A stretch of 64,000 bases of DNA from Flavobacterium sp. MK4S-17 (GTDB lineage: Bacteria > Bacteroidota > Bacteroidia > Flavobacteriales > Flavobacteriaceae), in assembly GCF_009848495.1 (NCBI RefSeq), contig NZ_WWEP01000005.1, forward strand, positions 1-64,000, read 5' to 3'. A program made the translations under genes and the position numbers. A model generated the notes under the pieces. The model was given only the letters and a program-made list of their open reading frames with translations, made no database searches and had not been told where the DNA came from. Positions within the stretch are counted from its first letter, which is position 1. The number at the start of each line of letters is the position of its first letter. Shown here in pieces: positions 41,948 to 50,016 of this stretch.

Positions 41948-42508
41948 ATGTATAGTTTTTATGGTACCTGGCCCTGGTATATATCCGGCTTTATTATTGG
42001 GCTGGTAATGCTGCTTTTAATTTACTTCGGTAAAACTTTTGGTATGTCTTCCAATCTCCGCACTATGTGTTCTGTGCTTGGAGCAGGCAAAAACTGTGAT
42101 TTTTTTCGGTTTGACTGGAAATCACAACGCTGGAACCTTGTTGTGGTACTTGGTGCTATGATTGGTGGCTGGATTGCGGTTAACTACCTGAGTGACGGCA
42201 GCGGAGTAAATATCAGCACACAAACTATAACCGAATTACAGGAAATGAAAATTGATGCTCCTGAAGGTAAACTGTTACCCGAAACACTTGCAGGTGCTGA
42301 GGCTATTCAATCACCAAAAATCATAGCAATTTTACTATTAGGCGGGTTATTGGTTGGATTTGGCACACGCTACGCAGGCGGATGCACTTCCGGGCATGCC
42401 ATAACAGGGCTAAGTAATTTACAGTTGCCCTCATTAATAGCCGTTGTCGGTTTTTTTATTGGCGGTTTAATAATGTCATGGCTGGTACTGCCATTAATTT
42501 TTAATTAA
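41948..42508 (+). CDS. YeeE/YedE family transporter, first subunit
   Basis: The 186-residue membrane protein has about four or five membrane segments and the family hallmark [23 protein letters not shown] (about 138-160), which includes the conserved Cys and His on the transport path. It also has [13 protein letters not shown] near residue 49. The YeeE/YedE family imports thiosulfate or other sulfur compounds; half-size proteins work in pairs. The partner follows six bases downstream. No sulfurtransferase, rhodanese or persulfide dioxygenase gene lies beside the pair here, although these are frequent neighbours elsewhere. Confidence 0.9.
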   Translation: MYSFYGTWPWYISGFIIGLVMLLLIYFGKTFGMSSNLRTMCSVLGAGKNCDFFRFDWKSQRWNLVVVLGAMIGGWIAVNYLSDGSGVNISTQTITELQEMKIDAPEGKLLPETLAGAEAIQSPKIIAILLLGGLLVGFGTRYAGGCTSGHAITGLSNLQLPSLIAVVGFFIGGLIMSWLVLPLIFN

Positions 42509-42514
42509 AAAGAA

Positions 42515-42931
42515 ATGAAGTTTATAAAGTTTTTATTTACAGGCATACTTTTCGGTGTTGTACTAACAAAATCAGAGGCTGTGTCCTGGTACAGGATATA
42601 TGAAATGTTTCATTTTCAGTCATTCCATATGTATGGTATAATTGGTGTTGCTGTTATTACAGGTGTTATAGGCATACAGTTTATTAAAAGGCGTAAATTA
42701 AAAGATATTGCAGGCGCTGCCATTACTATTCCCGATAAAGAAAAAGGCTTTACCAACTATTTAATAGGGGGACTGATTTTCGGTTTAGGCTGGGGGCTTG
42801 TAGGCACTTGCCCTGGGCCGATTTTTATATTAATAGGGGCAGGGTACTGGGCTATTGCACTTGTATTTATAGGGGCTTTGGCAGGTACTTATTTATATGG
42901 TTTAATAAAGGATAAACTACCACACAAATAG
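42515..42931 (+). CDS. YeeE/YedE family transporter, second subunit (DUF6691-like)
   Basis: The 138-residue protein is the other half of a split YeeE/YedE transporter. It has four membrane segments. The second copy of the hallmark is IFGLGWGLVGTCPGPIFILIGAG (about 89-110), with the conserved Cys of TCPG. The N-terminus FLFTGILFGVVLTKSEAVSWYRIYEMFHF is typical for this subunit. The gene starts six bases after the first subunit, so the two are translated together and should form one inner-membrane channel. Confidence 0.9.
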   Translation: MKFIKFLFTGILFGVVLTKSEAVSWYRIYEMFHFQSFHMYGIIGVAVITGVIGIQFIKRRKLKDIAGAAITIPDKEKGFTNYLIGGLIFGLGWGLVGTCPGPIFILIGAGYWAIALVFIGALAGTYLYGLIKDKLPHK

Positions 42932-43030
42932 CCTTTATACTTAAATGTTAAAATATTTTAGTTTTTAACTTGATAAAGTTAATTAATTTATAATACTTCC
43001 TGTTTAAGTTTTTATTAAGATACCTAATAG

Positions 43031-43038
43031 TAATTTTG
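43031..43038 (+). promoter_or_regulatory. Predicted -7 element of the lipocalin-like lipoprotein gene
   Basis: TAATTTTG matches TAnnTTTG, 26 bases before the ATG. Confidence 0.5.
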
Positions 43039-43064
43039 TTCAAAACCTTTAACAAAAAAGTAAT

Positions 43065-43544
43065 ATGAAACAAATTAAACATTTAAGTATCTCATTTTTA
43101 GCGTTATTTCTTGTTTTGGCTTCTTGCAGCAGCGATGATGATAATAATGTGGTAGAGGACAGGCAGGATTTTACAATAGACAGAGATTTGGTAGGAAAGT
43201 GGGAGCTTGTAAGCAGGACAACTATGATTGATTATCAGGTTCAAAGTACTGAACAGATAAACCCCGAAAACGGATGCAGCAGCAGAGATTACATAGAATT
43301 TACAGCACCTAACGTTTATGAATCAATGACGTATATGATGGATGGTGATGATGTTTGTCAAGGTACTGTAGTTAATGGTATCTGGTCGCAAAATGATTCC
43401 GCATTAACTGTAACCGAAGGTGGAAATGCTTATACTTACAGGATTTACAGGCTTAGTGAAAGTACATTGAATATTGGTAATGATACAAGGCTGGATGATG
43501 GAAGATTATCTTCAGAATTTTATACTTACCGATTGGTAAAATAA
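43065..43544 (+). CDS. Lipocalin-like lipoprotein
   Basis: The 159-residue protein begins MKQIKHLSISFLALFLVLASC, followed by a Ser-Ser-Asp-Asp-Asp stretch that suggests surface export. The rest fits a small lipocalin-like domain: LVGKWELVSRTTM, a Cys pair (ENGCSSRDYIEF and DDVCQGTVV), NGIWSQNDSALTVTEGGNAYTYRI, LSESTLNIGN and a final FYTYRLVK. Lipocalin-like domains of this type are numerous in Bacteroidota; ligands are unknown. It is convergent with PUL2, sharing the terminator at 43567-43600, and nothing links it to glucan use. Confidence 0.85.
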   Translation: MKQIKHLSISFLALFLVLASCSSDDDNNVVEDRQDFTIDRDLVGKWELVSRTTMIDYQVQSTEQINPENGCSSRDYIEFTAPNVYESMTYMMDGDDVCQGTVVNGIWSQNDSALTVTEGGNAYTYRIYRLSESTLNIGNDTRLDDGRLSSEFYTYRLVK

Positions 43545-43566
43545 TTTTATACAACTATATAGTATT

Positions 43567-43600
43567 AAAAAGGATGCCCATAAGCGGCATCCTTTTTTTT
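43567..43600. terminator. Bidirectional terminator between the lipocalin-like gene and PUL2
   Basis: AGGATGCC (43571-43578) pairs with GGCATCCT (43586-43593), with A residues before and eight T residues after. It serves the lipocalin-like gene on the plus strand and the end of PUL2 on the minus strand. Confidence 0.9.
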
Positions 43601-43626
43601 AACTAAACTAACTTAACAAATGAAAA

Positions 43627-44391
43627 CTATTTACTTGAATAAACTTTTATGTAATCAATTATAAATTTCTGGGGAAAGATAGAATCATCAACATCCGGCC
43701 CGCCAAAATTACCTCCAACCGCAACATTTAATATAAAATAAAAAGGTTGGTTAAACGGCCATACATCACTATTTTTATCTGAAGGTTTGAAAGTATAAAC
43801 TGATTGACCATCAACAAAAAATTCTATTTTTTCTTCTGTCCAGTCAATAGCATAAGTGTGAAATCCTTCCTCAATATTTTCAAACCTTGTTTTTTTGGTA
43901 TTTATGGTATTGCCGTGGCTATCCTGTGTATGTAATGATGTAAAAACCATATCAGGCTCTTTGCCTACATATTCAAGTATGTCAATTTCCCCTGCTTTAG
44001 GCCATCCAACCTGTTTAATATTACTGCCCAGCATCCAGAAAGCAGGCCATATACCTTTACCGACAGGTATCTTAGCCCGTGCTTCAATATAGCCATACTT
44101 AAATTCTTTTTTGCCGGCGGTGGTTATGCGCGTAGAGGTATAAATATTACCCTCTTTATTTACATTAATAATTAAAAAGCCATTTTCAACACTGTGGTTA
44201 TTTTTGGTGTATATCTGGCGTTCGTTATTACCCCATCCGCATATATTGGGGCAGCCATCTCCCAACTCAAAATTCCATACTTTTTCATCCAGCTTTTTGT
44301 CGTTAAAGTTTTCCTCCCAAATCAACTCCCTTTTATTTTCCTGGGCTGAAAGAGTGATAGATGCCAGTAATGTGATTATTAAATATCTCAT
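43627..44391 (-). CDS. GH16 endo-beta-glucanase (laminarinase-like), secreted (PUL2)
   Basis: The 254-residue protein has a signal peptide (MRYLIITLLASITLSAQ) and one GH16 domain. The catalytic ExDxxE motif is GEIDILEYVG, with Glu135 as nucleophile, Asp137 and Glu140 as acid/base. Other family residues are WGNNERQIY, GYIEARAKIPVGKGIWPAFWMLG, and the C-terminal FYFILNVAVGGNFGG. No beta-bulge insertion beyond a single residue is visible in the active-site motif, as in laminarinases. It should cleave beta-1,3-glucan or mixed-linkage beta-glucan. It is the last gene of PUL2, 11 bases after the GH3 gene. Confidence 0.95.
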   Translation of the reverse strand: MRYLIITLLASITLSAQENKRELIWEENFNDKKLDEKVWNFELGDGCPNICGWGNNERQIYTKNNHSVENGFLIINVNKEGNIYTSTRITTAGKKEFKYGYIEARAKIPVGKGIWPAFWMLGSNIKQVGWPKAGEIDILEYVGKEPDMVFTSLHTQDSHGNTINTKKTRFENIEEGFHTYAIDWTEEKIEFFVDGQSVYTFKPSDKNSDVWPFNQPFYFILNVAVGGNFGGPDVDDSIFPQKFIIDYIKVYSSK

Positions 44392-44402
44392 TTATAATTA
44401 AT

Positions 44403-46703
44403 TTATTTGGTATAATTAAAGCCTGATTCCAATGTCTTGTCAGAACTTCCTCCTACAAAGACTTTAAATTCCCCCGCTTCAGCCTCCCATATATTATTTG
44501 CAGTATAAAATTCTATACTCTTTTCGTTTATTGTAAAAGATATTGTTTCTGTTTCTCCAGGTTTAAGTTCGGCAACTTCAAATCCTTTAAGCTCTTTTAC
44601 AGGACGTGTTACAGAAGCTGTTAAATCGCGTATATATAGCTGAACAACCTCCCGTCCACTTATTTTACCCGTATTCTTAACATCTACAGAAACTGTTATG
44701 CTTCCTCCTTTGCCAAAACTGTTTTTGTTAAGTTTCAGGTTAGAATACTGAAATGTTGTATAGCTCAAGCCATATCCAAAAGGGTATAGCGGGGTATTTT
44801 CAACATCTGTGTAATGCGACCAGAAAACGCTTTCGGGCTCATTGCTTTCCGGCCTCCCTGTATTTTTGTGGTTATAATATAAAGGCAACTGGCCAACAGT
44901 CCTTGGAAATGACATGGGCAACTTACCACCGGGATTATAATCGCCATATAAAACCTGTGCAATGGCGTTACCGCTTTGTATACCCAGATGCCAGGCCTCT
45001 ATAATGGCGGGAATGTTTTTTGCTGCCCACGGTATAACCAGGGGCCTGCCATTGGTAAGCACTAAAACAACATTAGGATTCGCCTTATAAACTGTTTCTA
45101 AAAGTTCCTGTTGTACCCCGGGTAAACCAAGTTCGCTACGGCTGCGCCCTTCACCACTTTGTAGTCCGTGCTCGCCTAAAACCATGATGACAATATCCGC
45201 ATTTTCAGCAGCTTTTACGGCTTCATTAAAACCACTTTTATCGGTAGTGTTAATTTTTGTTTCAGATACAAAAACAGTTTTGCCTACAGTTACATCAGCA
45301 CCTTTGGCATAAACAAGCTCGTTCCCTTTATATTGTTTAAGTCCCTCCATAACCGAAACGGCTGTATTATCATCTGCACCAATACGCCAGCTTCCCAATG
45401 GGCTGGTTTTATCATTGGCCAGTGCGCCTATAACAGCAATTTTTTTACCCTGTTTTGCAAGTGGCAGTATATTGTTTTCATTTTTTAGGAGTACTATCGA
45501 TTTTTTTGCCATATCAAGTACACCATCATGAAATTCCTTTTTTCCCGTAATTGCTTTTTCGCGGGCTTCGTCGCAGTATTTGTAAGGATTATCAAATAAG
45601 CCTAAAAGGAATTTCACTTTAAGTATGCGGCGCACAGCATCATCAATAACTTCCTCTTTTACTTTTCCTTCTTTTACAAGTTCGGCAAGATGCTGAACGT
45701 AACCGTATGACTCCATATCCATATCAGATCCTGCGTTTGCTGCATGCATAGCGGCTTCCTTTAAATCTTTTGCATAACCGTGCGGTATCATTTCCGCAAG
45801 CGACCCCCAATCAGATACTACGAAGCCTTTAAAGTTCCATTCTCCTTTTAATATATCCCTTTGCAGGTAATGGTTGCCTGTGGCAGGTATTCCCTCAAGT
45901 TCATTAAAAGAATTCATAAAAGTTAATGCACCGGCTTCCTCTGCTGCCTTAAATGGAGGCAATATAATATTGTGCAGTGTATTGTTGCTTATGTCTACCG
46001 TATTATAATCACGGCCCGATTCAGAAAAACCGTATCCTGCAAAATGCTTTATGCAGGCTGCCAGGTTAAATTCTGTTAAGTTGCCCTGAAAACCTTTTAC
46101 ACGTGCAATGGCTATCTGGCTGCCAAGGTAAGGGTCTTCACCGGAACCTTCCATAACCCGCCCCCAGCGTGCATCACGGGTAACATCAACCATTGGCGCA
46201 AAAGTCCAGTTAAGTCCTGCAGCTGCGGCTTCGGCAGCAGCAATTTCAGCCGACTTTTTTATGGCTTCCATGTCCCAGCTTGCAGCTTCTGCCAATGGTA
46301 TGGGGCTAACGGTTTTGTAACCGTGTACCACATCAAAGCCAAAAAGCAGTGGTATGCCCAGCCTTGTTTCTTCAACCGCAATTTTTTGCAGGGCCTTTAC
46401 ATCTTTCACGCCCCTTACATTAAGCATGGCACCCACAAGGCCTTTTTTAATATGGTCATATTTCTGGGCTGCAAGCCCCCCTGTGGGAGCAGGGCCTGTA
46501 AAGTCCCAAAAACCGTTGTACTGGTTCATTTGCCCTACTTTTTCTTCGAGTCTCATTAGTGCAAGCACCGAATCTACTTTCCGGTCAATAGGTAATTTCT
46601 CAGTATCAGTATATAATTTCTTTTTATCCTGCCTGGCAGCGGTACAGCCCAACACTGTTACCACAACTACTGCCAAAACAGTTGTTTGTATAGTAAATTT
46701 CAT
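44403..46703 (-). CDS. GH3 beta-glucosidase lipoprotein (PUL2)
   Basis: The protein has 766 residues from ATG 46703; a TTG three codons upstream is less likely. The N-terminus MKFTIQTTVLAVVVVTVLGC ends in a lipobox LGC. The three GH3 domains follow in order, with the nucleophile Asp298 in FKGFVVSDWGSL, DARWGRVMEGSGEDPYLG, KHFAGYGFSESGRDYNTVD, and a C-terminal FN3-like domain with GREVVQLYIRDLTASVTRPVKEL. It is a paralogue of the PUL1 GH3, which has an ordinary signal peptide instead of a lipobox. It probably removes glucose from laminari-oligosaccharides. A very stable hairpin precedes it. Confidence 0.96.
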   Translation of the reverse strand: MKFTIQTTVLAVVVVTVLGCTAARQDKKKLYTDTEKLPIDRKVDSVLALMRLEEKVGQMNQYNGFWDFTGPAPTGGLAAQKYDHIKKGLVGAMLNVRGVKDVKALQKIAVEETRLGIPLLFGFDVVHGYKTVSPIPLAEAASWDMEAIKKSAEIAAAEAAAAGLNWTFAPMVDVTRDARWGRVMEGSGEDPYLGSQIAIARVKGFQGNLTEFNLAACIKHFAGYGFSESGRDYNTVDISNNTLHNIILPPFKAAEEAGALTFMNSFNELEGIPATGNHYLQRDILKGEWNFKGFVVSDWGSLAEMIPHGYAKDLKEAAMHAANAGSDMDMESYGYVQHLAELVKEGKVKEEVIDDAVRRILKVKFLLGLFDNPYKYCDEAREKAITGKKEFHDGVLDMAKKSIVLLKNENNILPLAKQGKKIAVIGALANDKTSPLGSWRIGADDNTAVSVMEGLKQYKGNELVYAKGADVTVGKTVFVSETKINTTDKSGFNEAVKAAENADIVIMVLGEHGLQSGEGRSRSELGLPGVQQELLETVYKANPNVVLVLTNGRPLVIPWAAKNIPAIIEAWHLGIQSGNAIAQVLYGDYNPGGKLPMSFPRTVGQLPLYYNHKNTGRPESNEPESVFWSHYTDVENTPLYPFGYGLSYTTFQYSNLKLNKNSFGKGGSITVSVDVKNTGKISGREVVQLYIRDLTASVTRPVKELKGFEVAELKPGETETISFTINEKSIEFYTANNIWEAEAGEFKVFVGGSSDKTLESGFNYTK

Positions 46704-46718
46704 TAGTTGCAATATAAA

Positions 46719-46758
46719 TCAACAGTAGGGGAGGCGTTATGCCGCCCCTGACTGTTGA
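46719..46758. other. Very stable hairpin between GH16 and GH3 genes inside PUL2
   Basis: TCAACAGT (46719-46726) pairs with ACTGTTGA (46751-46758), AGGGG with CCCCT, and GGC with GCC, giving about 16 bp with one mismatch, one bulge and a five-base loop. On the minus strand no long T run follows, so it is more likely an mRNA stabiliser or partial terminator than a full terminator. Confidence 0.7.
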
Positions 46759-46789
46759 AATAGAGTGAATTAAAATAGATGTGAATTAA

Positions 46790-48445
46790 TTATTCCTGGT
46801 AAACCCTTATATAATCAACCTCCATGGTAGATTGTGTAAAGCCCGGGGCTATCTCCCCGCCAAAGTTGCCACCCATAGCAACGTTAAGTATCAGGAAAAA
46901 GTCGTGGTTAAATACAGTTGAAGGACTATTATCAAATGTATGGTACATATTGCCATCTACAAAAAACCTTATCTTGGTGGGGCTCCATATTACAGAATAC
47001 ACATGGAAAGCTTCCGCAAAATCGGGCACATTAGTAGAGTTGGTATTTGCATTACCTCCGGAATTTCCAGGATAATGCAGCGTGCCATGTATTTCTCCCG
47101 GCGAATTGCCCACATGCTCCATAATATCAATTTCACCACATGCCGGCCATTCATTGGTTTCAAAGTTAGAACCCAGCATCCATAATGCAGGCCAGGTACC
47201 ACTGCCTGAAGGCAGTTTAGCCCTTATCTCTACTTTGCCATAAGTAAAAAAGTATTTTTCGTGTGTCATCATCCTGGCCGAAGTATATTCCATACCTCCA
47301 AAATTTTCTGCTTTAGCTGTAATTTTTAAAATTCCGTTATCAACAACGGCGTTTTCAGCCCTGTAATATTGTTTTTCATTATTACCCCAGCCATTTTCGC
47401 CCGTGCCTGTTTCCATTGTCCATTTCGATGGATCTGGTGCGCCATCTGTATCAAATTCTTCCTGCCATACAAGGTTGGAGTAATCAGGCTCATTATCGCC
47501 GCCCTGCTGGTCAACAGGTACGGTTGTAAAGGTATGGTACCATGCATTGGCAGGATTGTTAGCCTGTACTGCCCTTACTTTCATTTCGGTAGCGGTTATA
47601 GATAGTATCTCATATTCTGTAGCACCTATATAATATCCCATAAATCCGCCATCTGAAAATATCATTGATGTTCCTGTAGATACCGAAGGAACTACAACAG
47701 AGTTTGCAGGGGCAAGGGTAACGGTCTTTTCACCGGATGTATCATAAGGCAGGCAAAAATCTTCTGTCTGGCTTCCACCGGCAACGCCCACATAGCTTAC
47801 ATTGAAGAAAGTACTACCGCCGTTATCAAGCGTATATTTAATTGCATCGCCTTCCTGGCTAAAGGTAAGCACGTTATTATACAGGCAGCTACTGTTAGGC
47901 GATCCGGCCTTTTCAAAAGCGCCTGCTGTGTACCAAACGGTTGAAGCATTTTCAGCAGGGTTGTCATTATTTGGCCCCAGGCCAAGATGCCCTGCCGCGG
48001 AGGCTTTCCAATACCATACTTTTGTACTTCCACCAGTTAAAAGTTCTAAAGTTTCAGGATCTGAAAAGTCACTGAAAACGGTTACTTCAAGTGTAGTGCT
48101 GGTTGAAACGCCACCTGTACCGTAGGCAATGGCAGTAACGGTATAAGTATTTATACCGTTTTGTGTAAATTGTTTTGTAACAGTGCCCTGTGGTGCATTA
48201 AGCGATGACTGGTCGCTAAAGGTAAATTTATAGGTTAGGGCATTATCCGCCGTAGCCTTAAAATTTACTTTACCCGATCCGTCTCCAAATTCATTGGCTC
48301 CACCATCAGCCCCCACTATTTCATAAGTTACCTCAAGGTTTGTGGGTGCTGTGATGTTTCCAAACGTAACATCGTCTTCCTGGCAGCTTATTGCAAATAA
48401 GAACAGCGCCAGTAAAAGCCCTAAATTTTTTATTGTTTTTTTCAT
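46790..48445 (-). CDS. GH16 lipoprotein with PKD-like and unknown middle domain (PUL2)
   Basis: The 551-residue protein begins MKKTIKNLGLLLALFLFAISC with lipobox ISC; the ATG at 48445 is chosen over one ten codons upstream, which would overlap the preceding gene. Residues about 30-125 form a PKD-like domain with DGSGKVNFKATADNALTYKF. Residues about 130-315 form a domain I do not recognise, with LLTGGSTKVWYWKASAAGHLG and SDGGFMGYYIGATEYEIL. The GH16 domain (about 325-551) carries GEIDIMEHVG with Glu438, Asp440 and Glu443 as catalytic residues. It is probably a surface endo-beta-1,3-glucanase making oligosaccharides for SusCD. The middle domain may bind glucan. It starts four bases after the CBM-like gene. 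Confidence 0.93.
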   Translation of the reverse strand: MKKTIKNLGLLLALFLFAISCQEDDVTFGNITAPTNLEVTYEIVGADGGANEFGDGSGKVNFKATADNALTYKFTFSDQSSLNAPQGTVTKQFTQNGINTYTVTAIAYGTGGVSTSTTLEVTVFSDFSDPETLELLTGGSTKVWYWKASAAGHLGLGPNNDNPAENASTVWYTAGAFEKAGSPNSSCLYNNVLTFSQEGDAIKYTLDNGGSTFFNVSYVGVAGGSQTEDFCLPYDTSGEKTVTLAPANSVVVPSVSTGTSMIFSDGGFMGYYIGATEYEILSITATEMKVRAVQANNPANAWYHTFTTVPVDQQGGDNEPDYSNLVWQEEFDTDGAPDPSKWTMETGTGENGWGNNEKQYYRAENAVVDNGILKITAKAENFGGMEYTSARMMTHEKYFFTYGKVEIRAKLPSGSGTWPALWMLGSNFETNEWPACGEIDIMEHVGNSPGEIHGTLHYPGNSGGNANTNSTNVPDFAEAFHVYSVIWSPTKIRFFVDGNMYHTFDNSPSTVFNHDFFLILNVAMGGNFGGEIAPGFTQSTMEVDYIRVYQE

Positions 48446-48449
48446 AGCT

Positions 48450-50003
48450 TTAATTTGATAGTTGAACATCATCAAAATAATAGGTAGCTCCTGTACCGGC
48501 TACATTAAAATCAAAGAATACAACAAGTTTCTGATAATTGTTCGCGTTATTTATTCCCGTAAAATCAAAAGTAAGTTCCTCCCATTGGTTGGCTGTTGTT
48601 GTGGTAACAGGCACTTCAACATTTATACCTGCATCATTCAGGTTTTCAAATTTCATTAATACTGTTATCCCTGCCTGTGGCGACCACACTTTCATTTTTA
48701 CTTTTTGCTGGGAAGAAAAATCAACAGGAGCTTCCAGCGGTATTACAACACCGGCATATACTTCAGCACCGGCAGTTTTTACAACCTGGCACACGTTGGC
48801 ACTGGTATTAATGCCTTCCTGGTGCGGGTTGGTTACTTTATCTCCATATGCACCGCCAAATTCATCTACAATGTAATTAACAGATGCATACTCAAAAGTA
48901 AGCGGCAGCGTTAATGATTCAGGTGCGGGGACAAGTGCAATGTCATCAAAATAATAGGTTTCGCCTGCACCGCTTGTATTCAGGTTAAAGAAAATAACCA
49001 GCCTGCCATATTCCTGAGAAAAATCAGTACCGGAAAAATCAAAGTATATATATTCCCACTGGTTTGCAACAGTTGTAAGCACCTCTACCTCATGGTTAAT
49101 ATCTGAATTGGCCAGGTTTTCAATTTTTAAGGTTACCGGTATTCCTGCCTGTGGCGACCATACTTTCATCCTGAAATGATTGAATTCTGAAAAATCAATT
49201 ATTTCATCAAGTGCAATAGATGTACCTGCCCATACCTGAGACCCGGCAGTCCTTAGCTGGCTTCCTACTTTTGCACTGGTATTGATCCCCCCCGATGCGG
49301 GATTGTCTATAACTGTAGTGTAGGCACCGCCAAAATCGCCAAATTCATAGTTTAAGGTGGAATTTTCAAAAGTAATAGGCAGTAACAGCGGATTGGTAAT
49401 TGTTACTTCTTCGGTATAAACAGTTGTAGCTGCACCGCCGCTAAATGCTGTAACAGTTACAGTATATGTACCTATAGAACCGTAGGTATGCCTTATTACC
49501 TGGCCTTCATTAAACTGTACAGGCTCCTGTGCAGGGTCTTCACCATACGTAACCTCAAAAAAGGCTTCATAATCTGCAGATGCTTCTACATCTATAGAAA
49601 AGGCATCACCGGTAACCGGTATTATATCTACACTCAGGTTTTCCGGCGCAATAAATGATACTGTAAGTTCATGGTTGTATTCGGCAGTATCGCCATTAAG
49701 GTTGTAACCTACAACTTTTACATTATATATCCCTTCGGCATAGGTATGCATTGCCCTGCCGCCCGGCCTTACTTCGCCCGGCTCTTCGGTGCCGTCTCCA
49801 AAATAAACCTCATATTTTGTTACTGCCTGCCCGCTGGGGGTAATAGTTACCACACCAGTATTATCCTGTGTGATAGTAAACAAGGCAGAAATATCTGATG
49901 GTGCAGCCGACCCTGTAAGCGAATCCAGGCTGCTTTCGTCTTCAGAACAGCCTAATAGTAAAGCTGCAAAAACGAACGTAATTATATATTTTAATCTTTT
50001 CAT
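48450..50003 (-). CDS. PKD lipoprotein with duplicated carbohydrate-binding-like domains (PUL2)
   Basis: The 517-residue protein starts MKRLKYIITFVFAALLLGC with lipobox LGC and an acidic Ser-rich tail. Two PKD-like domains (about 33-118 and 119-203; VEVYFGDGTEEPGEVRPGG-like and VTYGEDPAQEPVQF) precede two homologous domains of about 155 residues (about 208-360 and 367-517). The repeats align at 159-residue period: LPITFENS/LPLTFEYA, INTSAKV/INTSANV, MKVWSPQAGI in both, and ETYYFDDIAL/ATYYFDDVQL at the ends. The pattern resembles beta-sandwich carbohydrate-binding modules. Its slot directly after SusD matches SusE/F-type surface glycan-binding proteins. It should capture laminarin. Confidence 0.9.
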   Translation of the reverse strand: MKRLKYIITFVFAALLLGCSEDESSLDSLTGSAAPSDISALFTITQDNTGVVTITPSGQAVTKYEVYFGDGTEEPGEVRPGGRAMHTYAEGIYNVKVVGYNLNGDTAEYNHELTVSFIAPENLSVDIIPVTGDAFSIDVEASADYEAFFEVTYGEDPAQEPVQFNEGQVIRHTYGSIGTYTVTVTAFSGGAATTVYTEEVTITNPLLLPITFENSTLNYEFGDFGGAYTTVIDNPASGGINTSAKVGSQLRTAGSQVWAGTSIALDEIIDFSEFNHFRMKVWSPQAGIPVTLKIENLANSDINHEVEVLTTVANQWEYIYFDFSGTDFSQEYGRLVIFFNLNTSGAGETYYFDDIALVPAPESLTLPLTFEYASVNYIVDEFGGAYGDKVTNPHQEGINTSANVCQVVKTAGAEVYAGVVIPLEAPVDFSSQQKVKMKVWSPQAGITVLMKFENLNDAGINVEVPVTTTTANQWEELTFDFTGINNANNYQKLVVFFDFNVAGTGATYYFDDVQLSN

Positions 50004-50016
50004 ATCTGGATTTTTT

